Origin: Eubacteriaceae bacterium UBA6119
Lineage (GTDB): Bacteria; Bacillota; Clostridia; Eubacteriales; UBA1433
DNA length: 64,000 nucleotides
Direction of reading: 5' to 3'
Assembly (NCBI GenBank): GCA_002423395.1
Contig: DIVZ01000007.1
Span: forward strand, 239,635 to 303,634
Shown piece after piece: positions 32,084 through 41,348 of this stretch. The position numbers and the translations under genes are program-made. A model generated the notes under the pieces. The model was not told the DNA's origin. It did no database searches and was given only the letters and a program-made list of their open reading frames with translations. Position 1 is the stretch's first letter. Every line of letters begins with the position of its first letter.

Positions 32084-33619
32084 ATGAAAAATTTATCTAA
32101 ATTGATTTTCTACAGGATTGTTCTTGCGGCTATAGCTATTATCGCTCAGATAGTCATTTTTTTTATAGTTGTCACAAAATTTAACAACTATATAGATTTT
32201 TATTTTGTTTTATCCGGTGTACTAAGTTTTTTTGTTGTATTATTTATCGTAAACAAAAACATGAACCCTGAATATAAAATTGCATGGACTGTGCCGATAT
32301 TATTGTTTCCTATATTCGGCTGGCTGCTATATTTTATGCTAGGCGGAAACAGATTAAGCAAAAGGCTTAAAAGGAAGATGAATTATGTTAAAGAAAAATC
32401 TTTTGATATGGTCGATAGCATATATTCAAACAGAATTATTTCAGAAATTGAGCAAAATAATAAAGATGCGGCAAACCAAGCTAAATATATCTTAAACAGC
32501 GCATACTGCCCGCCGTATAAAAACGACTTTGCCCGATATTTTCCTACCGGAGAAGAAATGTATGCATCAATTATGGAAGAACTAAAAAAAGCGAAAACAT
32601 TTATTTTCCTTGAGTTTTTTATAATAGCCGAAGGAATAATGTGGGATGAAATATTAAACATTTTAAAACAAAAAGCAAAAGCAGGAATTGACGTAAGAGT
32701 AATTTATGATGATATGGGATGCATTACGACACTGCCGTACAACTACAAAAAAACACTTCAGTCATTCGGCATTAAATGCAGTGTTTTTAATCCGTTTAAG
32801 CCTGCTGTTAATTCAAGGCTAAACAACCGCGATCATCGCAAAATAATAGTGATAGACGGTAAATGCGCATACACCGGCGGCATTAATATTGCGGATGAAT
32901 ACATTAATAAGAAAGTAAGATTCGGATACTGGAAAGACGGCGGGATTTTGATAAAAGGAACTTCTGTTTACAGTTTTACAGTTATGTTCTTAACCGTATG
33001 GGACTATTTAAATAATTCGAAAGAAAAATATCATAAGTATAAATCGGAAGAAAACAACTATTCGGGTTATGACGGATATATTCAACCATACAGCAGCGGC
33101 CCGATTAATGAAGAATCAGTAGGCGAAGATGTATATCTGAACTTAATCAGCAAAACAAAAAAATATGTCTATATTGCAACACCTTATCTTATTTTGGACT
33201 ATCAGATGCAGACTGCGTTATGCCTTTCTGCAATTCAGGGAGTAGATATAAGAATAATAACGCCCCATATACCGGATAAGAAATCAGTTTATATGCTGAC
33301 TAAAAACAATTATAAAAAGCTTATTAAAAGCGGGATAAAAATATACGAATATACTCCGGGGTTTATACATTCAAAGTTAACTGTATCAGACGATATTTTC
33401 GGAACAGTCGGTACAATAAATTTTGATTACAGAAGTTTATATTTGCATTTTGAATGCGGTGTATGGATGTTCGATACGCGGGCTGTTTTACAGATTAAAG
33501 AAGACTTTTTGAATATGTTTGAACATTGCCGTCAGATTACACTCAAGGATTGTGATGATGTGAGTATTTGGACAAGAATTATAAGATCATTTTTAAGAAT
33601 GTTCGCTTCTTTAATGTAG
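32084..33619 (+). CDS. cls: Cardiolipin synthase
   Basis: 511-residue phospholipase D superfamily enzyme that makes cardiolipin from two phosphatidylglycerols. Two N-terminal spans (RIVLAAIAIIAQIVIFFIVV and a second near 45-60), then two HKD motifs: HRKIIVIDGKCAYTGGINIA near residue 260, and HSKLTVSDDIFGTVGTINFD near 445. I start at ATG 32084, where AGGAAAT lies upstream, rather than the overlapping earlier ATG. It follows plsY by 25 bases, so it is in the same operon. Confidence 0.95.
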   Translation: MKNLSKLIFYRIVLAAIAIIAQIVIFFIVVTKFNNYIDFYFVLSGVLSFFVVLFIVNKNMNPEYKIAWTVPILLFPIFGWLLYFMLGGNRLSKRLKRKMNYVKEKSFDMVDSIYSNRIISEIEQNNKDAANQAKYILNSAYCPPYKNDFARYFPTGEEMYASIMEELKKAKTFIFLEFFIIAEGIMWDEILNILKQKAKAGIDVRVIYDDMGCITTLPYNYKKTLQSFGIKCSVFNPFKPAVNSRLNNRDHRKIIVIDGKCAYTGGINIADEYINKKVRFGYWKDGGILIKGTSVYSFTVMFLTVWDYLNNSKEKYHKYKSEENNYSGYDGYIQPYSSGPINEESVGEDVYLNLISKTKKYVYIATPYLILDYQMQTALCLSAIQGVDIRIITPHIPDKKSVYMLTKNNYKKLIKSGIKIYEYTPGFIHSKLTVSDDIFGTVGTINFDYRSLYLHFECGVWMFDTRAVLQIKEDFLNMFEHCRQITLKDCDDVSIWTRIIRSFLRMFASLM

Positions 33620-33641
33620 ATTTGCTAAAAGGAGAAGGACC

Positions 33642-34307
33642 TTGAAAGATTATACAATCTTAAGAAGTAAACGTAAAACGGTTGCGCTTATTGTCACCAG
33701 CGAAGGCGCGCTTATTATTAAAGCTCCATTAAAGGCTTCTAATGTTGAAATTGAAGAGATTATAAAAAGAAAGAAAACATGGATAGAACAAAAGCAGGTT
33801 ATTGCTAAAAATAAAAAAGAATTATATAGGGTGCATAAATTTGAAGCGGGCGAGGAATTTTTGTTTTTGGGAAGGAAATTTCCATTAATATTTACAGAGA
33901 AAATAAAAGGTGTAAAATTAGAAAAAGACAATCTTTACATAAACAAACATATACAAGATAAAAATAACGCTATTACAAAATGGTATAAAAAAGCCGCTAA
34001 AATAATCTTATCGGAACAAGTATGCAAATATGAAAAAATTACGGGGCTTAAAACGTCAAGCATCAAAATATCCAGCGCTAAACGCCGTTGGGGGTCTTGC
34101 GGCAGGGAAGGGAACATAAATTTTTCATTCAGGCTTATTATGTGCCCTATAGAAGTTATTGACTATGTTGTGCTTCATGAAATTGTTCATATAGTATATC
34201 ACGACCATTCAAAAGATTTTTATAATTGTCTGAAATTATTTATGCCTGATTATAAAAAACATAAAAACTGGCTTTGTGATAATCAAAGAATTATGGATAT
34301 TATTTAA
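33642..34307 (+). CDS. YgjP-like metallopeptidase (DUF45, M48-like)
   Basis: 221-residue cytosolic zinc protein. The HExxH motif is HEIVHI near residue 179, with the third ligand probably in YHDHSKDF, and the C-terminus has the DYKKHKNWL helix typical of YgjP. The basic N-terminus (SKRKTVALIV) is normal for the family. Start is TTG with AAGGAGAAGG seven bases upstream; the alternative is less likely. It follows cls by 22 bases, though its function is not tied to lipids. Confidence 0.9.
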   Translation: MKDYTILRSKRKTVALIVTSEGALIIKAPLKASNVEIEEIIKRKKTWIEQKQVIAKNKKELYRVHKFEAGEEFLFLGRKFPLIFTEKIKGVKLEKDNLYINKHIQDKNNAITKWYKKAAKIILSEQVCKYEKITGLKTSSIKISSAKRRWGSCGREGNINFSFRLIMCPIEVIDYVVLHEIVHIVYHDHSKDFYNCLKLFMPDYKKHKNWLCDNQRIMDII

Positions 34308-34337
34308 ATTCTAATTTATATTTCTATTAAATTCAGC

Positions 34338-34366
34338 TTGACAAATAAGAAGTTGGGAAATATAAT
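34338..34366 (+). promoter_or_regulatory. Consensus promoter of the fatty-acid operon
   Basis: TTGACA, 17 bases, TATAAT: a perfect sigma-A consensus. Start of transcription is expected about 34373, directly at the operator. Confidence 0.93.
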
Positions 34367-34376
34367 TCAAATATAT

Positions 34377-34393
34377 TTAGTTAGACTAACTAA
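34377..34393. promoter_or_regulatory. Palindromic operator for the MarR-type FabT regulator
   Basis: TTAGTTAG-A-CTAACTAA, a perfect 8-bp inverted repeat around one base, immediately after the -10, as expected for autorepression. Confidence 0.88.
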
Positions 34394-34415
34394 TTAAATT
34401 AATTAGGAGATTTAA

Positions 34416-34877
34416 ATGGATGATTTTGCCAAAGCCTTAAATAATATTTTGGTTGAAGCGTATTACAATATTTTGCATATTGAAGAACAAGCGATAAAGA
34501 ATAACAGCAGGCTTCAGATATCAATAAATGAAATGCATTTAATAGAAAGTATCGGAAAAGACGATAATATCGGCAAAACGATAGGCGAGATAGCTGAGGA
34601 TTTAAACATTACCGCACCGTCTGTCACAATTGCGGTAAACAAGCTTGTGAAAAAAGAATATGTTGAAAAAATGAAATGTGAGCTGGACGGAAGAGTAGTA
34701 AGAGTAAGGCTCACAAAATACGGTTGCAAAATAGATGCATATCATCAATTTTACCATAGAAATTTAGTAAGAGAAATAAGCAAAGAGTTTACAGAACAAG
34801 AACGAGAAATTCTTTTTAATTCGATAGTTAAATTGAATAATTTCTTTAAGAAAAGTTTGCAGAAAGACGAGGAATAA
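34416..34877 (+). CDS. fabT: MarR-family regulator of fatty acid synthesis (FabT-like)
   Basis: 153 residues, a winged-helix MarR protein at the head of a fab operon, like FabT of Firmicutes, which represses the operon with long-chain acyl-ACP as corepressor. The HTH region is TIGEIAEDLNITAPSVTIAVNKLVKKEYVE near residue 58 (quoted only in part in families: AEDLNITAPSVTIAV), the wing DGRVVRVRLTKYG near 88. Ribosome site AGGAGATTTAA. It ends three bases from fabH. The operator upstream supports self-control. Ligand binding is inference. Confidence 0.92.
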   Translation: MDDFAKALNNILVEAYYNILHIEEQAIKNNSRLQISINEMHLIESIGKDDNIGKTIGEIAEDLNITAPSVTIAVNKLVKKEYVEKMKCELDGRVVRVRLTKYGCKIDAYHQFYHRNLVREISKEFTEQEREILFNSIVKLNNFFKKSLQKDEE

Positions 34878-34879
34878 AA

Positions 34880-35839
34880 ATGAGCTTTACAATTTTAGGC
34901 ACAGGAAGTTATGTCCCGCAAAAAATATTAACGAATGATGATATGTCTAAATTTTTAGATACATCCGATGAATGGATTGCAGAGAGAACAGGCATAAGAC
35001 AAAGACGTGTTTCAGTGGATGAGCATACATCCGATATGGCTTATAAAGCGGCGATAAAAGCAATGGAAGAAGCAAATGTTAAACCGGAAGAACTTGACAT
35101 GATTTTATGTGCTACAATAACTCCGGAAAACGCATCACCGTCTGTTGCAATTATGGTGCAGAAAATGATAGGCGCAACGTGTCCCGCTATGGATATCAGC
35201 GCTGCGTGCTCGGGCTTTATTTACGTTTTAGAAACAGCAGCAGGTTTTTTTGCAAGAAAAAAAGCAAAAAAAATGCTTGTAATAGGAGCGGAAAGATTAA
35301 CTAAAATGCTTAATTGGAACGACAGAGGCACATGCGTTATTTTTGCCGACGGCGCGGGAGCGGTTGTTCTCGGCGAAGGCGACGACTATTTATCATCAAA
35401 AATCGGAGCAAAAGGCGATGACGATATTATAAAGATTCCAAATCATATAGGGCTGTCTCCTTACTTTGAAAGAGAAGCCGAAGAGCCTTACATTAACATG
35501 AAAGGCAGAGAAGTTTATAAATACGCAGTTAATCATATGTGCATGGATATAAAAGATGTTTTAGAGCAGGCGAATCTTACGCAGGAAGACGCTTCGTTTG
35601 TAATTCCTCATCAGGCTAATTTGAGAATAATTGAAGCGGTAGCTAAAAAATTAAGTATCCCTGAAGAAAGATTCTGCCATAATATTGAAAAATACGGAAA
35701 TACTTCTTCCGCAAGTATTCCTATAATGCTTGATGAAATGAATAAAGAGAACAAACTTAAAAAAGGCGATTATATTGTATTCTGCGCTGTAGGCGGCGGA
35801 CTTACAACAGGAGCCAGCGTTATTAGATGGTCTAAATAG
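34880..35839 (+). CDS. fabH: 3-oxoacyl-ACP synthase III (FabH)
   Basis: 319-residue initiating condensing enzyme joining acetyl-CoA with malonyl-ACP. Catalytic Cys is in SAACSGFIYV near residue 112, catalytic His in IPHQANLRI near 245, Asn in EKYGNTSSASIPI near 275. The glycine-rich C-terminus GGGLTTGASVIRW is typical. Start has GAGGAA upstream, three bases after fabT, so translation is coupled. Substrate preference (straight or branched primer) cannot be told. Confidence 0.97.
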   Translation: MSFTILGTGSYVPQKILTNDDMSKFLDTSDEWIAERTGIRQRRVSVDEHTSDMAYKAAIKAMEEANVKPEELDMILCATITPENASPSVAIMVQKMIGATCPAMDISAACSGFIYVLETAAGFFARKKAKKMLVIGAERLTKMLNWNDRGTCVIFADGAGAVVLGEGDDYLSSKIGAKGDDDIIKIPNHIGLSPYFEREAEEPYINMKGREVYKYAVNHMCMDIKDVLEQANLTQEDASFVIPHQANLRIIEAVAKKLSIPEERFCHNIEKYGNTSSASIPIMLDEMNKENKLKKGDYIVFCAVGGGLTTGASVIRWSK

Positions 35840-35855
35840 GGCAAAGCCCCTTTTT
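35839..35855 (+). terminator. Short GGGC/GCCC hairpin between fabH and acpP
   Basis: GGGC-AAA-GCCC-CTTTTT starting at the fabH stop. Only four pairs, so it could cause partial termination or protect an RNA end rather than end the operon. Confidence 0.4.
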
Positions 35856-35888
35856 ATAAATTCATAAAAAATTTTTGGAGGCAAAAAA

Positions 35889-36110
35889 ATGGTATTAGAA
35901 AAAGTAACAGAAATATTAAAAAATTATTCCGATACAGAAGGAGTAAACATCACTAAGGAAACAACATTTAAAGATCTCGGTATTGATTCACTTGATTTTG
36001 TTGAAATTTTAATGGAGCTTGAAGAAAAACTCAGCATTGAACTTGAAATTGAAGAAAATTTTGCTACAATCGGAGAACTTGTTAACTATATCGAACAGAA
36101 ATTAAAATAA
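35889..36110 (+). CDS. acpP: Acyl carrier protein
   Basis: 73-residue acidic four-helix protein that carries the growing acyl chain on 4'-phosphopantetheine. The attachment serine is in the GIDSLDFVEILM block near residue 36, the classic DSL(D) motif. Start has GGAGGC upstream. Lies between fabH and fabD as in Gram-positive fab operons; the spacer from fabH (49 bases) is larger than elsewhere in the operon. Confidence 0.97.
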   Translation: MVLEKVTEILKNYSDTEGVNITKETTFKDLGIDSLDFVEILMELEEKLSIELEIEENFATIGELVNYIEQKLK

Positions 36111-36132
36111 TATAAAATCTTGAGGGTTTAGA

Positions 36133-37053
36133 ATGCAAAATATAGCGTTTGTATTTTCAGGTCAAGGCGCTCAATATTCAGGCATGGGAAAAGAATTGTA
36201 TGAAGCAAGTTTTAGCGCCAAGAAAGTATTTGACATTGCCGATAGTATTCGCAAAGGCACGTCAGAACAATGCTTTTTTGGCACAAGCGAAGAACTAATG
36301 CAGACAGCAAATACACAGCCATGCCTTTATTGCGTTGATTTAGCTGCGGCGCAGGCTCTAAGTCAGGAAGGAATAATACCTTCTGCCGCTGCGGGTTTTT
36401 CACTCGGAGAGATTGCGGCATTAACTTTTTGTAAAATATTATCGGAAGAAGACGGGTTTAAGCTGGTGTGCAAAAGAGGAGAGCTGATGCAAAAAGCGGC
36501 CTTAGAGCACGACAGCGTAATGGCTGCGGTTTTAAAAATGGATAACCAAGCTGTGGAGAATATCTGTGAAAAATACGATAATGTATATCCGGTCAACTAT
36601 AACAGCCCCGGTCAATTGGTTGTTGCCGGGCTGAAAGAAGAAATGGAGTTATTTAAAGCTGATATAAAACAGGCAGGCGGAAGAGTTGTGCCGCTTAATG
36701 TAAGCGGAGGATTTCACACTCCGTTTATGAAAAAAGCATCGGAAGGGTTAGAGACAGAAATTAATAAATACACATTAAACAGTCCGCAAATACCCATTTA
36801 TTCAAATTATACCGCGAAACCATATGGGGAAAATATAAAAGAGTTAATAATAAACCAAATTAAAAATCCCGTTAAGTGGCAGGAAACAGTTGAAAATATG
36901 ATACTTGACGGAATTGATACTTTTATCGAAGTTGGAGCCGGAAAAACATTATCCGGACTAATAGGTAAAATATCGCAGGATGTAAAAATATTTAATGTAG
37001 AAGACAAAGCAAGTCTTAAAAATACAATAGAAGCTTTGAAAGAAGCGAGGTAG
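36133..37053 (+). CDS. fabD: Malonyl-CoA:ACP transacylase (FabD)
   Basis: 306 residues. Loads malonyl onto ACP. The active serine is in AGFSLGEIAAL near residue 91 (GFSLGE rather than the common GHSLGE), with the catalytic His in GGFHTPFM near 197. The Q-containing opening VFSGQGAQYSGMG near residue 6 is conserved. Ribosome site TTGAGGG. Overlap with fabG is avoided by a two-base gap. The GFS variant occurs in other FabD proteins, so activity is expected. Confidence 0.96.
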   Translation: MQNIAFVFSGQGAQYSGMGKELYEASFSAKKVFDIADSIRKGTSEQCFFGTSEELMQTANTQPCLYCVDLAAAQALSQEGIIPSAAAGFSLGEIAALTFCKILSEEDGFKLVCKRGELMQKAALEHDSVMAAVLKMDNQAVENICEKYDNVYPVNYNSPGQLVVAGLKEEMELFKADIKQAGGRVVPLNVSGGFHTPFMKKASEGLETEINKYTLNSPQIPIYSNYTAKPYGENIKELIINQIKNPVKWQETVENMILDGIDTFIEVGAGKTLSGLIGKISQDVKIFNVEDKASLKNTIEALKEAR

Positions 37054-37055
37054 AA

Positions 37056-37793
37056 ATGAACAATAAAACAGCTGTTATTACCGGAGGATCCAGAGGCATA
37101 GGCAGGGCAATAACTTTAAAACTTGCGCAGGCAGGGTTTAATGTTGCTATAATTTACTCGGGAAACGAAGCGGCTGCACGCGAAACTTTAAGTCTTGCGC
37201 AGGAATTTGGCATATGCGCCAATATTTATAAATGCGATGTTTCGGATTTTAACGCTTCTAAAGAAACGGTAAATGCAATAAGCAAAGAATTGGGCAAGAT
37301 TGATATATTAGTCAACAACGCAGGCATTACAAGAGACGGACTTGTATTTACAATGAAAGAAGCGGATTACGACGCGGTTTTAGATGTAAACCTAAAAGGC
37401 GCGTTTAACATGATAAAGCATTGTTACTTAAATTTTATAAAAAATAAATCGGGCAGGATAATTAATATAAGCTCTGTATCCGGTCTTATGGGAAACGCCG
37501 GTCAGGCAAACTATTCTGCTTCTAAAGCAGGGCTTATAGGGCTTACCAAAGCAGTAGCAAAAGAGCTTGCGCCAAAAGGCATATGCTGCAATGCTGTGGC
37601 TCCGGGATATATTTCAACTGAAATGACTGCGGCGCTTACTGAAGAACAGAAAAAAAGCATTGCGCAAACTATTCCGATGGGCGTTTTAGGAGAAGCGGAA
37701 GATATTGCGAACGCTGTAGCGTTTCTTGCAAGCGACGGCGCAAGATATATAACAGGCGAAGTAATCCGCGTTGACGGCGGAATGGCAATGTAG
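37056..37793 (+). CDS. fabG: 3-oxoacyl-ACP reductase (FabG)
   Basis: 245-residue short-chain dehydrogenase that reduces 3-oxoacyl-ACP with NADPH. The cofactor motif TGGSRGIGRAI is near residue 9, NNAGITRDGL near 89, the catalytic Ser in ISSVSGLMGNAG near 138 and the YSASKAG active tyrosine/lysine near 153. Tail VDGGMAM is typical. Ribosome site GCGAGGT, two bases from fabD. Confidence 0.97.
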   Translation: MNNKTAVITGGSRGIGRAITLKLAQAGFNVAIIYSGNEAAARETLSLAQEFGICANIYKCDVSDFNASKETVNAISKELGKIDILVNNAGITRDGLVFTMKEADYDAVLDVNLKGAFNMIKHCYLNFIKNKSGRIINISSVSGLMGNAGQANYSASKAGLIGLTKAVAKELAPKGICCNAVAPGYISTEMTAALTEEQKKSIAQTIPMGVLGEAEDIANAVAFLASDGARYITGEVIRVDGGMAM

Positions 37794-37872
37794 AGATTAA
37801 TTATAAATTAAGCAAAATAGTTATACTTATAGTTTATAGCATTTTAAGCGATGATATGAAAGGATTGATTGT

Positions 37873-39099
37873 ATGAGACGAGTAGTTGTAACCGGAATGG
37901 GAGCTCTTACTCCGGTTGGCAATGATGTTGGCACTTTCTGGAATAACATTATTTCAGGAGTTTGCGGAATAGGCAGAATTACTAGATTTGATACAAGTGA
38001 ATATAAAGTAAAAATAGCGGCCGAAGTGAAAGATTTTGACCCAAGCGTATACATGGAAAAAAGCGAAATAAGAAAAACGGATTTATTCGCTCAATTTGCC
38101 ATTGCCGCCGCGGCTCAGGCAGTAGAAGACAGCGGCATTATCGGCAGCGTTGAGCCGGACCGTTTAGGAGTTTATTTCGGTTCGGGTACGGGAGGTCTTG
38201 AAACAGCTTCAAATGAAATAGAAAAACTGCTTTCGTCAGGCCCGAAAAAAGTATCTCCGTTTTATATTCCTATGATGATTGCCAATATAGCGGCAGGGCA
38301 TATAGCAATACGCTACAACGCTCAAGGTCCGTGTATTCCTATAGTAACTGCATGCGCAACAGGCACTAATTCTATAGGGGAAGCATACCGCACAATAAAA
38401 CACGGTTATGCCGAAGCGATAATAACAGGCGGCGCGGAAGCAGCTATTACGCCTATAGGGCTTGCAGGCTTTACAAATTGCCTGGCGCTAACAACGACAG
38501 AAGATATAACAGCAGCGTCAATTCCTTTCGACAAGAGAAGAAGCGGGTTTGTTATGGGAGAAGGCGCAGGCGCGCTGATTTTGGAAGAATATGAGCACGC
38601 TATAAAAAGAGGCGCAAAGATTTACGCTGAAATTGCAGGCTATGGTTCAACCTGCGACGCATATCACGTAACAGCTCCGAACCCCGAAGCGGTAAGCAGC
38701 GCAAAAGCTATAGAAAATGCGTATAAAGAGTCAGGGATGACAGAGCAGAAGGGTATTTATATAAACGCTCACGGAACAAGCACCCCGCTAAACGATAAAA
38801 CCGAAACTCTGGCTATAAAAAAAGCGCTTAAAGAAAATGCGTATTCTGCGCTTGTAAGCTCCACAAAATCGATGACGGCTCATATGCTTGGAGCAGCGGG
38901 AGCGGTTGAGGCAATTGTATGTATACTTGCACTACAAAACCAGATAGTGCCGCCTACAATCGGGTTGCTTGAGCCCGATCCCGAATGTGATTTAGATTAT
39001 GTTCCAAATAAAGCAAGAGAAGCTAGTATTAGCCTGGCATTGTCTTCGTCTTTGGGATTCGGCGGTCACAACGGCTGTATAGCTATTAAAAAAATATAG
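37873..39099 (+). CDS. fabF: 3-oxoacyl-ACP synthase II (FabF)
   Basis: 408-residue elongating condensing enzyme. Catalytic triad Cys-His-His is in VTACATGTNSIG near residue 165, NAHGTSTPLNDKTE near 302 and KSMTAHMLGAAGAVEA near 337. C-terminal LGFGGHNGCIAI is conserved. Ribosome site GAAAGGA. It follows fabG by 79 bases, a wider gap that contains no gene. No enoyl-ACP reductase lies between fabG and fabF or elsewhere in the operon. Confidence 0.97.
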   Translation: MRRVVVTGMGALTPVGNDVGTFWNNIISGVCGIGRITRFDTSEYKVKIAAEVKDFDPSVYMEKSEIRKTDLFAQFAIAAAAQAVEDSGIIGSVEPDRLGVYFGSGTGGLETASNEIEKLLSSGPKKVSPFYIPMMIANIAAGHIAIRYNAQGPCIPIVTACATGTNSIGEAYRTIKHGYAEAIITGGAEAAITPIGLAGFTNCLALTTTEDITAASIPFDKRRSGFVMGEGAGALILEEYEHAIKRGAKIYAEIAGYGSTCDAYHVTAPNPEAVSSAKAIENAYKESGMTEQKGIYINAHGTSTPLNDKTETLAIKKALKENAYSALVSSTKSMTAHMLGAAGAVEAIVCILALQNQIVPPTIGLLEPDPECDLDYVPNKAREASISLALSSSLGFGGHNGCIAIKKI

Positions 39100-39146
39100 T
39101 AATTATTATAAATAATTATTATTAATCTGAAAGGATTGATGTTTAT

Positions 39147-39599
39147 ATGAAACTGCAATTCATTAAAGATTTAGCCGGTCTTATGGAAGAAAAGGCGTTA
39201 AATCTTATAGAAATAAAAGAAGAAAATACATGCGTACGAATAGAACGCAATATCGCGCCTGCAAACGCCGGCATTACTATTGCGCAGCAATCAGTTGTAG
39301 AAAAAGTTGATGTAGCAAATAATACTAAAATTGAAATAAAAAACGACGGGCAGGCTGTTGCGTCTCCGATGGTAGGAGTATTTTATGCGGCGCCTTCGCC
39401 GGAAGCGGCCGCTTATGTTTCTTTGGGAAGCAAAGTGAAAAAAGGCGATGTTTTATGCATTATTGAAGCGATGAAATTAATGAACGAAATAACTTCGGAA
39501 CAAGACGGAACAATAACTCAGATATGCATTAAAAACGGAGACGTTGTAGAATTCGGGCAGACATTATTTTATATAAAACCCGGTGAAGATAATGAATAA
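39147..39599 (+). CDS. accB: Biotin carboxyl carrier protein of acetyl-CoA carboxylase (AccB)
   Basis: 150 residues. The biotin lysine is in the CIIEAMKLMNEI block near residue 115, the canonical EAMKM-like site, here EAMKL. N-terminal half is the usual Ala/Val-rich linker and helix. Part of the acetyl-CoA carboxylase that makes malonyl-CoA. Ribosome site GAAAGGA. The stop codon overlaps the start of fabZ (39592), giving coupled translation. Confidence 0.96.
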   Translation: MKLQFIKDLAGLMEEKALNLIEIKEENTCVRIERNIAPANAGITIAQQSVVEKVDVANNTKIEIKNDGQAVASPMVGVFYAAPSPEAAAYVSLGSKVKKGDVLCIIEAMKLMNEITSEQDGTITQICIKNGDVVEFGQTLFYIKPGEDNE

Positions 39600-40005
39600 A
39601 GACGAAATAATGAAAATAATACCTCACAGAGATAATATGCTTTTAATTGACGAAGCAGAAGTAAGGGACGGTGTGGCATACGGCAAATACAAAATAAACG
39701 GAGATGAATGGTTCTTAAAAGGTCATTTCCCGAACAATCCTATTGTTCCGGGAGTAGTTTTATGCGAAATGCTGGCGCAGGCCGTGTGCGTATTATTGTC
39801 TGATTCAAGCTCTGATTCAACAACACCGTATTTCACAGGGCTTAATAATGTTAAATTCAGAAAAAAAGTTTTGCCGAATGATACATTTTGTTCCGAGTGC
39901 GTAATTACAAAATCTAAAGGACCTTTTTATTTTGCAAGCGGTAAGGGGTATACAAACGGCGAATTGTGCGTAAGCGCCGAATTTTCCTTTGCTATTGGCA
40001 AGTGA
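39592..40005 (+). CDS. fabZ: 3-hydroxyacyl-ACP dehydratase (FabZ)
   Basis: 137-residue hot-dog fold dehydratase. The active histidine is in IPHRDNMLLIDE near residue 10, the acidic catalytic residue in VPGVVLCEMLAQ near 60. I start at ATG 39592, giving MNKDEIMKIIPHR, close to the standard FabZ opening; it overlaps the accB stop by eight bases. The alternative ATG at 39583 reads through the end of accB. Confidence 0.95.
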   Translation: MNKDEIMKIIPHRDNMLLIDEAEVRDGVAYGKYKINGDEWFLKGHFPNNPIVPGVVLCEMLAQAVCVLLSDSSSDSTTPYFTGLNNVKFRKKVLPNDTFCSECVITKSKGPFYFASGKGYTNGELCVSAEFSFAIGK

Positions 40006-40016
40006 GGTGAGGATAC

Positions 40017-41345
40017 TTGTTTTCTAAAATTTTAATTGCAAACAGAGGCGAAATCGCAGTGCGTATAATACGCGCCTGCAAGGAAATGGGTATTTTAAGC
40101 GTTGCGGTATATTCACAAGCTGACAGCGAATCTATTCATGTATCTATGGCTGATGAATGCATTTGTATCGGCAGCCACATGGCAATTAACAGTTATTTAA
40201 ATCAAAACGCTATTATAACAGCGGCTCTTGTGACGGGATGCCAGGCAATTCATCCCGGTTACGGATTTTTATCCGAAAACGCAGAATTTGCCGCATTGTG
40301 CAAAAAGCATGACATTGTTTTTATAGGACCTGACGCTGATGTTATAGCTAAGATGGGCGATAAAGATATAGCCAAAAAGACTATGATTAAAGCCGGAGTG
40401 CCGACTGTGCCCGGAAGCGGCGTTATAGAAAATACAAAGCAGTTAAAAGAAGAAGCCGAAAAAATAGGCTATCCTTTGCTTATAAAAGCAAAAGCAGGCG
40501 GCGGAGGAAGAGGAATAAGACTTGTAAAAAATGCGGAAGATATAGAAAAAGCTTATATGATAGCTTCTGCAGAGGCAAAAAGCGCATTCGGAGACGGGGG
40601 GGTTTATATGGAAAAGTATTTATACCCCGTAAAACATATTGAAATTCAGATATTGGCAGATGAAAAGGGCGGTGTGGTATGTCTGCCTGAAAGGGAATGC
40701 TCAATTCAGCTAAAAAACCAAAAGCTTATAGAAGAATCGCCTTCTGCCGCTATAAATTGTGAACTTCGAGAAAAAATGATGAGCGTCGCGGCTAAAGCCG
40801 TTAAGGCTTGCGGCTATGTAAACGCAGGAACAATAGAATTTTTGCTCGATAAAGATAATAAATTTTATTTTATGGAGATGAATACGCGTCTTCAGGTTGA
40901 GCATCCCGTTACAGAAATGGTTACGGGGATTGATATAGTAAAGTGGCAGATAAGAATAGCTGCGGGTGTTTTATTAAATTTCAGCCAAAAAGATGTAGAA
41001 ATAAGAGGCTGCTCGATTGAATGCAGAATAAACGCGGACATAACGGCCAATAAAACAGGCGCGGGCGAAGTAGTGTTTTTGCATATTCCCGGAGGGCCGC
41101 AGGTCAGATTTGATACGCTTTTATATCAAGGCTATAAAATACCTCCGTATTACGATTCGCTGCTGGGCAAACTTATTATCCAGGCAAATACGCGCGAAGA
41201 AGCTATACGCAAAATGAAAGCTTCGCTGTGTGAGTTGGTTATAGAGGGTACGGGAAACAATATCAACAAGCAGATTGAAATTTTAAGCGACGGGGATTTC
41301 TGCGCCGGAGAATATTATACGAATTTTATGGAGAAGAGAGGTTAG
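40017..41345 (+). CDS. accC: Acetyl-CoA carboxylase biotin carboxylase (AccC)
   Basis: 442-residue ATP-grasp enzyme that carboxylates biotin on AccB. Signatures: ILIANRGEIAVRIIRACKEM at residues 4-23, the ATP loop KAKAGGGGRGIR near 156, EIQILADEKG near 207, and MEMNTRLQVEHPVTEM near 284. Start is TTG with GAGGTGAGG seven bases upstream. It runs straight from fabZ. The C-terminus is normal for stand-alone AccC, without a biotin carrier fusion. Confidence 0.97.
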   Translation: MFSKILIANRGEIAVRIIRACKEMGILSVAVYSQADSESIHVSMADECICIGSHMAINSYLNQNAIITAALVTGCQAIHPGYGFLSENAEFAALCKKHDIVFIGPDADVIAKMGDKDIAKKTMIKAGVPTVPGSGVIENTKQLKEEAEKIGYPLLIKAKAGGGGRGIRLVKNAEDIEKAYMIASAEAKSAFGDGGVYMEKYLYPVKHIEIQILADEKGGVVCLPERECSIQLKNQKLIEESPSAAINCELREKMMSVAAKAVKACGYVNAGTIEFLLDKDNKFYFMEMNTRLQVEHPVTEMVTGIDIVKWQIRIAAGVLLNFSQKDVEIRGCSIECRINADITANKTGAGEVVFLHIPGGPQVRFDTLLYQGYKIPPYYDSLLGKLIIQANTREEAIRKMKASLCELVIEGTGNNINKQIEILSDGDFCAGEYYTNFMEKRG

Positions 41346-41348
41346 GCT

